DNA from: Tubulanus polymorphus
Lineage: Eukaryota; Nemertea; Palaeonemertea; Tubulaniformes; Tubulanidae
Assembly: GCF_964204645.1 (NCBI RefSeq)
Contig: NC_134025.1
Span: 2,859,001 to 2,919,000, forward strand
Reading direction: 5' to 3'
Length of the DNA stretch: 60,000 nucleotides
Below are positions 34,801-46,224 of the stretch, piece after piece; the first letter of the stretch is position 1, and every line of letters begins with the position of its first letter. The notes below the pieces were generated by a model. The model did no database searches, was not told where the DNA came from, and saw nothing but the letters and a program-made list of their open reading frames with translations. The translations under genes and the position numbers were made by a program.

Positions 34801-36100
34801 TAATGGATTTTCTTGATATTTGGTTTATACTTGTTTATACCCCTAGAGGCATCTGCAGTTATACCGTACCCAAACTGTATTGATAGCAATGGGCTTTATT
34901 ATTGTTATGAAAATGAATTAACGATAATATCAAATTTGATAATTATGAGGAATGAAGAAGATAGATTTGAAAGCTTTTCAGCAACAATCTACATGTAAGG
35001 CTGGGGCAGGTGATCATAATATTAACATCTGTATGAGCTTTCGCTGGTTTACTGTTAAATTGTGATATGAGTTATTCCAAAACAAAAATTTATGTAGTTG
35101 TGAAACCTGAACTGTATCATAATTCCAGTTATTGGTATGAACCGATTTTACCTATGCATTCCAAAAGCTAATACCATCACCATTGTTGATGTATCATCAC
35201 ATACTATGACAAAACTGAAATTGCCTTCGAACTCTTGATTTAGAAATGAATCAGATAAACTGGCAATTAATTGCATATTTGCAGTCATTAAGTCTACGTG
35301 GTATTAATTTGTAATATTCGTGATCCTTAATAGTTTTTCTTTTCATTTCAGCTGAATCAATTGTTATTGATGTTGTCAACAGAAAAGATGAGTCTGGCCA
35401 CGCTTATGAGGCGGCTTCCCTTCTACAAAGGAGATTAAAAAGGTGCGTGGAGCGTTTATCGTCTCATAAGCACGGGGAGCCAAATCCACCAACACCGTTG
35501 GCTCCCCCGCGGGTGGTGGACCCTGCTTCTGCGGTGCAGGTGGTTGCGATCACCGTATCTTCGGATACGGAGGTCGCGCCGCCTGTTATCGTGAAGCAGG
35601 AGGTCGCCCCTGCCGTGGTTGCCCCGACAGAGGCGCCACAGGACCAGACTCCTGCACCGCGCAGGTCGCCGCGCAAGAATAGGAAAGATGTGAATTATAC
35701 GGAAGGTTCGGGGCGGCCTAACAAAAAAAGAACACCAAAACGTGCGGCTCCTCCACCACAACCAAATTTTGAGGAGTCCAGTGATGAGGAGTCCTCAGCG
35801 GCTCCTGGAGCTCCACAACCAGGGCCCCCACCACCACCACAACCACCTGTGTGCGTGCAAACTACAAGAAAAAGAAAAAGAACTTATAATAATGATAATA
35901 ATGATATGCCCGCCCAGGCTGGAACATCGGGCGCTCCAGCGGGGGTACCACCCGCCCCCGCTGTTGAGCTTGTTGCACGCGGCCCTGGTTGGTCTCGAAA
36001 CATCCGCATAAAAGATCCTGTGCAATTGCTCCGCGATGTTGAAGGGGCCTTTGATGGAAATTATACATTTATAAGAAATAAGAGAGCAAGGAGAAATTAA
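28800..36100 (+). CDS. Candidate unidentified gene: basic, Pro-rich nuclear-type protein, ~279 aa
   Basis: Proposed exons are 28800-28817 (non-coding), 28926-29287 (long 5' UTR, ATG at 29197) and 35352-36100 (stop TAA). The phases fit: the donor TTTAA|GTAAGT leaves one base and the acceptor TTTCAG|CT supplies two. The predicted product begins MSCNFLFDVLKSVQVEVL. It then has a helical Leu/Arg-rich segment (about 48-66) and a long Pro/Ala-rich region. There is a sumoylation-type motif VKQE (111-114), basic clusters RRSPRKNRK (134-142) and RKRKR (203-207), and a basic C terminus NKRARRN. I recognise no family. The last exon is far more GC-rich than its flanks and open for 249 codons, which supports real coding. 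The 6-kb intron is long for this window, so other exons may be missing and the join to 28.9 kb is an inference. Confidence 0.35.
28926..29195 (+). repeat. 15-bp CTACAACAGAACMTT repeat tract
   Basis: About 14 imperfect copies of (TCTACAACAGAACCT/TCTACAACAGAACAT) lie just downstream of the acceptor-like sequence at 28925. One frame reads as a Thr/Ser/Glu-rich EPSTTEHSTTEP repeat ending in TAA at 29205-29207. I treat it as 5' UTR of the candidate gene because no ATG opens that frame. A mucin-like coding exon is the alternative. Confidence 0.6.
29288..30441. other. AT-rich stretch, no gene recognised
   Basis: It is rich in short ATCTCAAATAT-like words, suggesting a decayed simple repeat (29290-29640). 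A short GC-rich patch near 30050-30150 has no readable homology. Confidence 0.5.
30442..31400 (+). ncRNA. Candidate 3-exon polyadenylated transcript with 51-aa small ORF
   Basis: Splice-consistent blocks are 30442-30482 (acceptor TTTACAG, donor GTAAGT), 30622-30709 (acceptor TTTGTAG, donor GTAAGT) and 30806 to about 31400 (acceptor TATTTAG, AATAAA at 31381-31386). The last block opens with ATG (30807) and runs 51 codons to TAA (30962). It contains MNLFEAGYELVMQRRSTASE at the start, then enters a 28-bp repeat array. Because 28 is not a multiple of 3, the array itself is not coding. The product is unrecognised, and the unit may equally be a noncoding RNA. It lies inside the proposed large intron of the neighbouring candidate gene. 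Confidence 0.35.
30963..31285. repeat. 28-bp tandem array (~11 copies)
   Basis: Unit CATCATCCCAGTACCAGTGA plus TACCAGTG. Copies differ by one to three substitutions (for example TACATTATC, GCGTCATC), and the edges are the most diverged. Confidence 0.95.
31387..34007. other. Intergenic or intronic, no gene recognised; interspersed repeat at 31.76-32.13 kb
   Basis: From about 31770 there is GTCTGTCCGTCCGTCTGTC followed twice by GACGAAACTTGGTATGTAGA (31887 and 32010). This is an interspersed-repeat style common in invertebrate genomes. The segment GGATTCGATATTCAAGTAAG (32890), with its following ATGTGAAATAGGCC, resembles 30466-30540, so the two are related copies. Open frames of up to 101 codons here show no family resemblance or sensible splice context. 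Confidence 0.45.
34008..34692. mobile_element. ~685-bp MITE-like element, ends GCGTTCACACGAC
   Basis: The left end CGCGTTCACACGAC and right end GTCGTGTGAACGCG are perfect inverted repeats. Inside both ends lie palindromic TTAGACCGGTCTAA motifs, repeated several times near the right end. CTATAG at the left and TTATAG at the right flank the element, consistent with a 5-bp TATAG target-site duplication. No transposase is readable. It is probably non-autonomous. Confidence 0.7.
34693..35351. other. AT-rich stretch, no gene recognised
   Basis: A possible small exon (about 34849-34995, acceptor CCCCTAG, donor CATGTAAGG) is open in one frame. Joining it to the 35352 exon would create an immediate stop, so I did not include it. 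Confidence 0.4.
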
Positions 36101-36586
36101 AAATCCATCCCCCTTCACTCGCCATCACTCCGGGCAACAACATCAGCCCATGCACGTCTGCAGATCGGCACTCCTTTCATCATTCATTTTTATTATCGCT
36201 CAAGTGAATTTTAAGAACTCATTCATTTCATTTCATTTCTTCGTCGGTCTGCAGTTGGCGCGGTGCCACAAAATATCTGTCAACCCCTTGCATTAGGAAC
36301 CAGTGGGCGTGCAGTCCTGCATTTCAATTTTATTTTTAAAAAAATAAAAAATAAAAACCAGATGCTACCGGTTTTATAGGGAGTTTTACGGTTCTCCTGA
36401 AAAAATTATAAAAACTAAAAATAAAAAAAGAAACCATCAATTCATTTCATCCCTTTATTTATTTTATTGGGCAAATTAAAATTTGTTCCATCATATCATC
36501 CATACTTATTTAAAATCATTTTAATTTATTTATTTTTTTGACTGTACGTCCCGCTGTGTTCCTACCAAACCCTCCCACACCATTTT
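36101..36586 (+). other. 3' UTR of the candidate gene; AATAAA at 36343-36348
   Basis: Non-coding, with A/T-rich runs and overlapping AATAAA hexamers at 36343. Nothing else was recognised before the next tandem array. Confidence 0.35.
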
Positions 36587-36915
36587 CTGCATTTGAATTG
36601 ACTCATGCAGTTCCATTCCTGCATTTGAACTGACTCATGCAGTTCCATTCCTGCATTTGAACTGACTCATGCAGTTCCATTCTTGTATTCGAACTGACTC
36701 ATACAGTTCCACTCCTGCATTCAAAATGACTCATGCAGTTCCACTCCTGCATCCTCAAACTGACTCATGCAGTTCCATTCCTGCATTAGAACTGACTCAT
36801 GCAGTACCATTCCTTCATTAGAACTGACTCGTGCAGCTCCATTCCTGCATTCGAACTGACTCATGCAGTTCCATTCCTGCATTCGAACTGACTCATGCAG
36901 TTCCATTCTTGCGTT
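36587..36915. repeat. 32-bp tandem array, 10 copies, each with a TGACTCA core
   Basis: Unit GCATTTGAACTGACTCATGC plus AGTTCCATTCCT. Nine of ten copies keep the AP-1-type heptamer TGACTCA; one has TGACTCG. Confidence 0.95.
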
Positions 36916-38121
36916 CCATTTTGCAGCAGCATTCAGCCTCAGTATCCATCTTTACCATCTGTATCCATCCTTGCCATTTTTCAGTGGCATTACTCGTGGT
37001 AATTAATCACCGATTCAATTGCTGTAATCATTATGGCCTTTTGAAAAGTCCTCTAGGACACGCTGGAAAATGCCATCTCTACAATTAATTTTTCTGTGAA
37101 CTTTCTGTTAGCTCTGGGTGGTAGAATTGTAACCATTGGATATACACAGCTGATATTTTGTCACTAGCAGAGAAATAGGCGTTGGAATTAATATGGAAGG
37201 TTTTGTCCATCAGCTCTCAGTGGATTGGAAGTACTAAGAGAAATGAGCAAATGAATTTTCCCCATTTCTACTTATCGATGCTTGACCTTGTTCCACGATA
37301 ATGACGTCACTGGGATAGTCCTTCAGCATCCAAGTTCAATGTTATAGAATAAACATTGTATGGATTGTTCTGCCATGTGCCAGCGAGTCATGGCTACGAG
37401 CAAATTATCTCAACTAAATTGATCTCCACTAAATTGCTCGTAAGTCATGGGAATAACCTAATACCATGCATACTATCACACATGCTTACTACTGGTTTTG
37501 TGTGCACTGAGATTTCATATTCATACCTTATTGCAAATCCCATAAATCCATTTAAATGCTCAACGGTAAACTTTACTCAGTTGATCCTGCTGCACCCATG
37601 GTCCTATTTAGGGTGTGAAATGGAATGATTCACTTGATTGATGATCAATACATGAATTTCATAATTGATAATTGCGATAAAATGGAACCTTATAGAAAGA
37701 ATTCTGTAAAGATTCAGTTAAAACGCAGAATAAAAAAGAATGATCTCTGATAAGAGATTTGTTGTTGTCAAGTCGGTGAAGTTGTATTGGCTAATAATGA
37801 GCCTTATTATCATCAGGCTCAGAATTTGACTTGTCTACTGAGCAGAGGAGAGAGAAATAGAGTATTTCGCTAATTAAGCTAATGAATGAATAAAAGATAA
37901 GATTGAGATACTTTTAGATAATTGATTGAAAATTGAGATTAATCATCAATATTTTGAAATGAAATTGCTGGGATTTGACCTAGGATCAGCAAGTACTGAA
38001 ACATCATTAACGATGAATTGAAATGATAATTCTAATCAAAATTAGTTATTATTCAAATTTTGGATGTTCAAAATTGCCAAGTGTATAGAGGATATATACT
38101 TGGGAAATGTGGGAATTGATC
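36916..38121. other. AT-rich stretch, no gene recognised
   Basis: No conserved exon, RNA gene or transposon ends were seen. Short open frames lack any support. Confidence 0.5.
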
Positions 38122-39574
38122 CCTTGTATAGAGGACCCTTGTATAGAGGACAGTCAGAGAGGAAACCTCTTTAAAGAGGACAGTCAAGTAAAATGGGAAT
38201 TTACCGGTAATTCCTGTATAGAGGACAGTCAGGAGAGTGCAGGTTGTATTCCTGTATAGGGGACAGAGAGGAAACCCCTGTTAAGAGGACAGTCAGATAA
38301 AAGGGAATTTAATTCCTGTATAGAGAGGATAGAGAGTGCAGGTTAAATTACTGTATAGAGGGCAGTCATAGAGGGAACCCCTGTATAGAGGGCTGTCAGA
38401 TACATGGGAAGTTAATTCCTGTATAGAGGACAGTCAGAGAGGACGGGTTGAATTCCTGTATAGAGGACAGTCATAGAGAGTAGGTTGAACCCCTGTATAG
38501 AGGACAGTCATAGAGAGTAGGTTGAACCCCTGTATAGAGGACAGTCAGATAAAAGGGAATTTAATTCCTGTATAGAGAGGATAGAGAGTGCAGGTTAAAT
38601 TACTGTATAGAGGGCAGTCATAGAGGGAACCCCTGTATAGAGGGCTGTCAGATACATGGGAAGTTAATTCCTGTATAGAGGACAGTCAGAGAGGACGGGT
38701 TGAATTCCTGTATAGAGGACAGTCATAGAGAGTAGGTTGAACCCCCTGTATAGAGGGCAGTCATACAGAGTAGGTTGAACCCCTGTATAGAGGACAGTCA
38801 TAGAGAGCAGGTTGAACCCCTGTATAGAGGACAGTCATAGAGAGTAGGTTGAACCCCCTGTATAGAGGGCAGTCATACAGAGTAGGTTGAACCCCCGTAT
38901 AGAGGACAGTCATAGAGAGTATCTAGGTTGAACCCCTGTATAGAGGACAGTCATAGAGAGTAGGTTGAACCCCTGTATAGAGGACAGTCATAGGGAGTAG
39001 GTTGAACCCCTGTATAGAGGACAGTCATAGAGAGTAGGTTGAACCCCTGTATGGAGGACAGTCATAGAGAGTAGGTTGAACCCCTGTATAGAGGACAGTC
39101 ATAGAGAGTAGGTTGAACCCCTGTATAGAGGACAGTCATAGAGAGTAGGTTGAACCCCTGTATGGAGGACAGTCATAGAGAGTAGGTTGAACCCCTGTAT
39201 ACAGGACAGTCATAGAGAGTAGGTTGAACCCCTGTATAGAGGACAGTCATAGAGAGTAGGTTGAACCCCTGTATAGAGGACAGTCATAGAGAGTAGGTTG
39301 AACCCCTGTATAGAGGACAGTCATAGAGAGTAGGTTGAACCCCTGTATAGAGGACAGTCATAGAGAGTAGGTTGAACCCCTGTATGGAGGACAGTCATAG
39401 AGAGTAGGTTGAACCCCTGTATACAGGACAGTCATAGAGAGTAGGTTGAACCCCTGTATAGAGGACAGTCATAGAGAGTAGGTTGAACCCCTGTATAGAG
39501 GACAGTCATAGAGAGTAGGTTGAACCCCTGTATGGAGGACGGGAGAGAGAGTAGGTTGTACCCTTGTATAGAGG
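38122..39574. repeat. 37-bp tandem array (~35-40 copies)
   Basis: Unit TGTATAGAGGACAGTCATAG plus AGAGTAGGTTGAACCCC. The left third is more diverged and contains a duplicated higher-order block of about 255 bp (about 38290-38520 and 38545-38770) with GATAAAAGGGAATTTAATTC variants. The right part is very homogeneous. Confidence 0.97.
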
Positions 39575-39596
39575 TACATATCCAAACAAAAACCAG

Positions 39597-39631
<35 letters not shown>
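39597..39631. repeat. (ATC)n microsatellite
   Basis: About eleven uninterrupted CAT/ATC repeats directly after the 37-bp array. Confidence 0.95.
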
Positions 39632-40259
39632 CCAATAGCCAACAAACATTTCAGTGTTATTCCAGTTATTGAACAGTCAGTGTTATGATTATTGCCGTTA
39701 CAGTGTTTCATTTATTTCCTAAAGATTCAACCAAATTCTATGTTTCAAGGCATTCATTGCTTAAGATTCCAATTTTCACTAATCTGTATTGTATTTTAAA
39801 TTGTTTTATTTGTACTTATTTTAAATTTCTTTATTTGTATATAATTTAGAACCATTTTATATTTTTAAGAACGAAATGATATTCGTTTTTTTAAACACGC
39901 CTACAGATCAATTTGATGAATTATTTATCTTGACTATATTTCTCTATGTATTTGACTATATCATATATTGGAACCCAAGCTATTTTGGAAAGGATAACTG
40001 AAGGTCCAGGTTTTATCACTGAATACTCTTTGACACAATTACGTGGTCCACAACGCAGATATAAATAGTGGTTATGTAAAAGGCCCATATATTATAATGT
40101 ATGCATGAAGAGCTTGTACTCATAGTTCATATGAAATGTGATTGAGAACTTTTTCTCATACTTTATTTTATCTTCTTTTCTTGATTTTCCTAGTTTTTAA
40201 AGATATTTTTAGTTTGTCAGTGAGTTTATTGTCTTCACTTTTTGATTTCAGTTTATTTG
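39632..40259. other. AT-rich stretch, no gene recognised
   Basis: Nothing beyond short A/T runs was seen. Confidence 0.5.
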
Positions 40260-40610
40260 TTTATTGTGTTTAGATCTAGTTATTTAAGTCTATTCAGGGC
40301 TATTTATTTATGTATATTTCTAGTTATCCAAGTATATTTAGATCTAGTTATTTAAGTCTATTTAGGTCTAGTCATTTTAGTCTAGTTATTTAAGCATATT
40401 TAGGTCTTGTTATTTGAGTCTAGGCCAGGTTATTTAATAAGTCTATTTAGGCCAAGTCTATTTAAGTCTAGTTATTTTAGACTAGTTATTTAAGTGTAAT
40501 TGAGTCTAGTTATTTTAGTCTAGTTATTTAAGTGTATTTAAGTCTTGTTATTTAAGTTTGTTTAGGTCAAGTTATATGATTGTTTTAAGTTTAGTTATTA
40601 AAGGTATGAA
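40260..40610. repeat. Degenerate TCTAGTTATTTAAG repeat
   Basis: Irregular copies of TCTAGTTATTTAAGTCTATT with TTAGGTC spacers fill the segment. The period is irregular, about 12-25 bp. Confidence 0.75.
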
Positions 40611-40629
40611 GTCATTTGTTTCTAGGGTT

Positions 40630-43215
40630 CCGGATAAACAAGTTTTCATCATTGATAAAATTACTTTTGGGATCATCAATAAAATACATTAATGTTAACT
40701 CATCAGATATTTTTAATCAAGATAGAATATTGTTAGGTTATTTTTTATTGTTTTATGAACTGAGGGTAAATTTGTCATTGATAGAATTACTCTCGGGATC
40801 ATCAGTAATATACATTTATAGGAACGCTTCATCAGATTTATTTTTCTGAATTTTCAAAAATTAGTTTTATTGAAACAGTTTGTAATAGACTTTTTTCTTT
40901 TTTGAACTGAGGGTAAATTTGTCATTGATAGAATTACTCTCGGGATCATCAGTAATATACATTTATAGGTACGCTTCATCAGATTTCTCTTATTGAATTT
41001 TCAAAAAAATAGTTTTATTGAAACAGATTCGAATAGAATTTTATTATTTGCTTTTGTAAAATGAAGATGAAATTATGTTTATAATGGAGATTGATAAGCT
41101 TTTTCCGATCATGATAGAATTCTGGTTTTTTATTGTTTTATGAACTGAGGGTAAATTTGTCATTGATAGAATTATTCTCAGGATCATCAGTAAAATATAT
41201 TAATTATATAGTTAGTAGGATTATCAGTAAAATATATTCAAAGTAAAATTGATCAGTTTGAATCATGATAAATTATGTTGCGAGGTTATTTTTATTGTTT
41301 TATGAACTGAGGGTAAATTTTTCATTGATAGAATTACTCTCAGGTCATTAGTAAAATTCATAAATTATAAAGTTAGTAGGATTAACACTAGAATATATTT
41401 AAAACAAAATTGATCAGTTTAAATCATAATAGAATATTGGTAGGTCATTTTTATTATTCTATGAACTGAGGGTAAATTTGTCATTGATAGAATTACTCTC
41501 AGGTCATAAGTAAAATTCATAAATCATAAATTTAGAAGGATTATCAGTCAAATATATTTATAGTAAAATTGATCAGTTTTAATCATAATAGAATATTGGT
41601 AGGTCATTTTTATTATTCTATGAACTGAGGGTAAATTTGTCATTGATAGAATTACTCTCAGGTCATAAGTAAAATTCATAAATTATAAATTTAGAAGGAT
41701 TATCAGTCAAATATATTTATAGTAAAATTGATCAGTTTTAATCATGATAGAATACTGTTAGGTTATCATTATTGTTTTATGAACTGAGGGTAAATTTGTC
41801 ATTGATAGAATTACTCTCAGGTCATAAGTAAAATTCATAAATCATAAATTTAGAAGGATTATTAGTAAAATATATTTATAGTAAAATTGATCAGTTTTAA
41901 TCATGATAGAATATTGGTAGGTTATTTTTATTATTCTATGAACTGAGGGTAAATTTGTCATTGATAGAATTACTCTCAGGTCATCAGTAAAATTCATAAA
42001 TTATAAAGTTAGTAGGATTAACACTAGAATATATTTAAAACAAAATTGATCAGTTTTAATCATGATAGAATACTGTTAGGTTATTTTTATTGTTTTATGA
42101 ACTGATGGTAAATTTGTCATTGATAGAATTACTCTCAGGTCATAAGTAAAATTCATAAATTATAAATTTAGAAGGATTATCAGTAAAATATATTTATAGT
42201 AAAATTGATCAGTTTTAATCATGATAGAATATTGGTAGGTTATTTTTATTGTTTTATGAACTGAGGGTAAATTTGTCATTGATAGAATTACTCTCAGGAT
42301 CATCAGTAAAATATATTAATTATATAGTTAGTAGGATTATCAGTAAAATATATTCAAAGTAAAATTGATAAGTTTGAATCATGATAGAATATGTTGCGAG
42401 GTTATTTTTATTGTTTTATGAACTGAGGGTAAATTTTTCATTGATAGAATTACTCTCAGGTCATAAGTAAAATTCATAAATCATAAATTTAGAAGGATTA
42501 TTAGTAAAATATATTTATAGTAAAATTGATCAGTTTTAATCATGATAGAATATTGGTAGGTTATTTTTATTATTCTATGAACTGAGGGTAAATTTGTCAT
42601 TGATAGAATTACTCTCAGGTCATAAGTAAAATTCATAAATTATAAAGTTAGTAGGATTAACACTAGAATATATTTAAAACAAAATTGATCAGTTTTAATC
42701 ATGATAGAATACTGTTAGGTTATTTTTATTGTTTTATGAACTGAGGGTAAATTTGTCATTGATAGAATTACTCTCAGGTCATAAGTAAAATTCATAAATT
42801 ATAAATTTAGAAGGATTATCAGTAAAATATGTTTATAGTAAAATTGATCAGTTTTAATCATGATAGAATATTGGTAGGTTATTTTTATTATTCTATGAAC
42901 TGAGGGTAAATTTGTCATTGATAGAATTACTCTCAGGTCATCAGTAAAATTCATAAATTATAAAGTTAGTAGGATTAACACTAGAATATATTTAAAACAA
43001 AATTGACCAGTTTTAATCATGATAGAATACTGTTAGGTTATTTTTATTGTTTTATGAACTGAGGGTAAATTTTTCATTGATAGAATTACTCTCAGTTCAT
43101 CAGTAAAATAATGATAAAGTTTTATATGTTTTTTTTAATCATGATAGAATACGGTTAGGTTTTTTTTTATGATTGATGAACTGAGGGTAAATTTTGTCAT
43201 TAACAGAATTTTAGA
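40630..43215. repeat. ~160-bp tandem array, ~16 copies, with alternating subtypes
   Basis: The landmark GAACTGAGGGTAAATTTGTC recurs about every 155-163 bp. At least two subtypes are visible: one with TTAGTAGGATTAACACTAGA then TACTGTTAGG, and one with TTAGAAGGATTATCAGT then TATTGGTAGG. They alternate over much of the right half (about 41940-43050). Strongly AT-rich. Confidence 0.93.
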
Positions 43216-44169
43216 TATCAGTTTTTTATTTCTATGTGTGGGATTCATCTTGGGTGAATTTTTCTAGGATATGATTTGTATATAAGATAGATTGTAACTG
43301 AAGGAAAGAATAGATTTTTAATCATTTAGGAAGATAGGGAAATGAAAAAATGATTTTTCTAGTTTTTTAGGTTTATTATTTTATCCTAACTTCTATGGGG
43401 TTCTTCTTTAAAGTTTTTTTTCTCAAATATTTCTTTTGATCTTCTTGAACCTTTAAGCACATATAGACTATTGCATTCACTTTTTTGCCTATCGTCTTCT
43501 ATCCATAGACAGAATCCAGTTTTGTGGGAAGAGGCTTCAACAGATCGTCATGACTTTTGGTTTATACATGTTCCCTAGACACCAAAAGAAGGCCCAAACA
43601 GAATCAATATGGCCAACGGGCAGTGATTATTGTTCACCAAAATCAGATTTTTAAATTTTACTAGGGATATTTTAGAGATGCTTCACCCAATTTGATTGAT
43701 GTTTCTTATATATGCATGCCCGTAGTGCCCATGTTTTAACAGGTTTTAACATCTTGTCTTGATAATTTGCTAATTCGTAGCATTCTCATTGGACACATCT
43801 CCATACGTGGAATTGGGGTTAGCCTAATATTGAATTGTATGAAATTGTTCCATTTATATTGGTATTCGTTCTAATATTGCGATGAGTTTAAAGGCCATTG
43901 GTTTCTGTATGTGTTCACCGGGCGCATAGTCAGATTGTCTAGCATTTCATCCAAAGGGCATGGTGTCCCTGGACCACTAGTGTCACCACTTTTAAGGTTC
44001 TCAAACACATTTCATATAAACAGCTATATTTATTGAATGAAACTATTTTAACCTTTTTTCATTTTCATATATTCCCGATAATCTTTCATGTTTCACTTAT
44101 TTCTCTTTAGTCTTTAGTTGCACAATGTATTGTCGTGGCTGTGGCCTGCCCATCCGTCCACATTAATAG
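43216..44169. other. AT-rich stretch, no gene recognised
   Basis: No exon or element ends were recognised. Confidence 0.5.
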
Positions 44170-44665
44170 TGGCACTTAAGATGGCTAACTGGCAGCCAGA
44201 TTTGATAGTTAAAACTATTATTTAGTTTAGTACTCAAAATCATTATTACCATGGAAAAGATGTAGGGTGCTAAGTGAAGCATTAGTTACATGCATGCTCA
44301 AGAAGGCTGACTGGCAGCCATATTTAATTCTCAAAACTTTAGGGGTTTAGTTTGAATAAGTTAGAGTGCTATGGTAATGATTGATATTCATTTTGGCTAT
44401 GAAGTCTGAACCAAGATGGCTGACTGGCAGCAATGTTTACACATACTGTTGATTTATCATTTTCAAGGAAAAGGTGTAAGGTACCACAATGGTTGAAATC
44501 ACACTAAAATGGCTGACCTGTGGTCATATTGGTTGTAAAGCTTAACTGGTGACCATATCAGATTTCATTATCTTATTTTCATTTTAAAAATGGCTGACTG
44601 GTGGCTGAATTGGATTTATCTTCTTTTCATTTTCACAATCAAGATGGCTGACTGGTAGCCGTATT
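44170..44665. repeat. Interspersed AAGATGGCTGACTGGCAGCC motif
   Basis: Six diverged copies near 44178, 44309, 44413, 44505, 44588 and 44642, each about 20-25 bp and spaced 55-130 bp apart. It may be an old array with a longer unit whose spacers have decayed. Confidence 0.65.
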
Positions 44666-45370
44666 GAATTTCAGTAATCTCCTGTGTCTCATATGCACTT
44701 GTTTTCTGCATACAATTTTTTCTATCGCTCTTCTCTACTACCTGCAGCTTTCTCATTCAATAAATATCAATGTACATATCAACACACAATAAGCCAAACA
44801 TTATAGGTGGCATTATCATTGGGAGGTGCACCTGGCCTTATATACCGCGCGGTAAAAACCACTCTTTCTGTGATTGTGTAGTACCAGTAATTGATGATCA
44901 TCGAGTGAGTGATTGGCCTGGCACAGTTATTCTAAACTCGCTTGGGCTTTTATTATTATAGGTAAATAATGATGAAAACTAGAAATTTAGATATTTCATC
45001 AAATTGACACATTTTATCTGTACTAACACTACTTGTACATATTGTAAAATTGTAAATAGTCGTTGGTTTTTATTTGTACATTTTTTATTTTTTTATTGAT
45101 TATAATTTTTACTTGTAAATATACTTTTTAGGTATCTTTAAAACTTTTGGATTTTAAATGTTATCTTAAAACCTTTTAATTTTCTTAACTAGATAATATC
45201 TACACGTCGATTTAAGCTATTTTAGCCCAGATTTTTAATACAGTTTAGTCCACATTTTCATAAATTGCTTTATTACAATTTTTTTTAATACAACCATAAG
45301 AATTCATTCAATCTTGGCTTTATACTTTTACCAGTGTTTTAAAATTGTCCTGTGGTACGACGTTAAACTG
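44666..45370. other. AT-rich stretch, no gene recognised
   Basis: T-rich sequence with no readable gene. Confidence 0.5.
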
Positions 45371-45462
<92 letters not shown>

Positions 45463-46045
45463 TCCCTCTCCCTCTCCCTCTCCCTCTCCCTCTCCCTCCC
45501 CCTCCCCCTCCCCCTCCCCCTCCCCCTCCCCCTCCCCCTCCCCCTCCCCCTCCCCCTCCTCTCCCCCTCCCCCTCCTCTCCCCCTCCCCCTCCCCCTCCC
45601 CCTCCCCCTCCCCCTCCCCCTCCCTCTCCCTCTCCCTCTCCCTCTCCCTCTCCCTCTCCCTCTCCCTCTCCCTCTCCCTCCCCCTCCCCCTCCCCCTCCC
45701 CCTCCCCCTCCCCTCCCCCTCCCTCTCCCCTCCCCCTCCCCCTCCCCTCCCCCCTCCCTCTCCCCTCCCCCTCCCCCTCCCCCTCCCCCTCCCCCTCCCT
45801 CTCCCTCATCCCCCTCATCCCCCTCCCCTCTCCCCCTCCCCTCCCCTCTCCTCCCCTCCTCTCCTCTCTCTCCTCTCCTCTCTCTCCTCTCCTCTCTCTC
45901 CTCTCCTCCCTCTCCTCTCCTCCCTCTCCTCTCTCTCTCCTCTCTCCTCTCTCTCTCCTCTCTCTCTCCTCTCCTCTCTCTCCTCTCCTCTCTCTCCTCT
46001 CCTCTCTCCTCCCTCCTCTCCCTCTCCTCTCTCTCCTCTCTCTCT
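45371..46045. repeat. 675-bp pure polypyrimidine tract
   Basis: Every base on the + strand is C or T, apart from two A's near 45808-45818. It starts as (CT)n for about 85 bp. It then moves through CCCTCT, CCCCCT, CCCTCT and CCCCCT hexamer blocks and ends as mixed CTCTCCTC repeats. The apparent Pro/Leu/Ser open frames here are by-products of the repeat. Confidence 0.98.
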
Positions 46046-46055
46046 GGTTTGGTTT

Positions 46056-46080
46056 GATGATGATGATGATGATGATGATG
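46056..46080. repeat. (GAT)n microsatellite
   Basis: Eight GAT repeats, ten bases after the polypyrimidine tract. Confidence 0.95.
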
Positions 46081-46224
46081 CTGGTAATACCGGTAATACC
46101 GAATTTATACTGAACAGCAGTTAAGAAGATTTCCATTTGACACAGTATAAGATACCTCTAGTGGATTTGTCTTAAGAGACATCGATAAGAATACTCTTTC
46201 CTTGAGCAACTATCACAGTATTTA

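Noticed and set aside
34849-34995. Exon-like block before the 35352 exon
   Set aside because: The donor leaves AT, which would join to C and then TGA at the next acceptor, giving an immediate stop.
36721-36906. Open frame on the - strand with repeated MELHESV-like units
   Set aside because: It is the reverse reading of the 32-bp repeat; 32 is not a multiple of 3, so the frame is not maintained.
38122-39574. CRISPR-like look of the 37-bp array (and of the 38-bp array at 46.2-47.8 kb)
   Set aside because: Units are contiguous with no unique spacers, no cas genes are present, and the DNA is eukaryotic.
45314-46136. Long open frames of Pro/Leu/Ser or Arg/Glu repeats on both strands
   Set aside because: They are produced by the C/T-only repeat, which lacks stop codons in most frames. 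There is no splice or start context.
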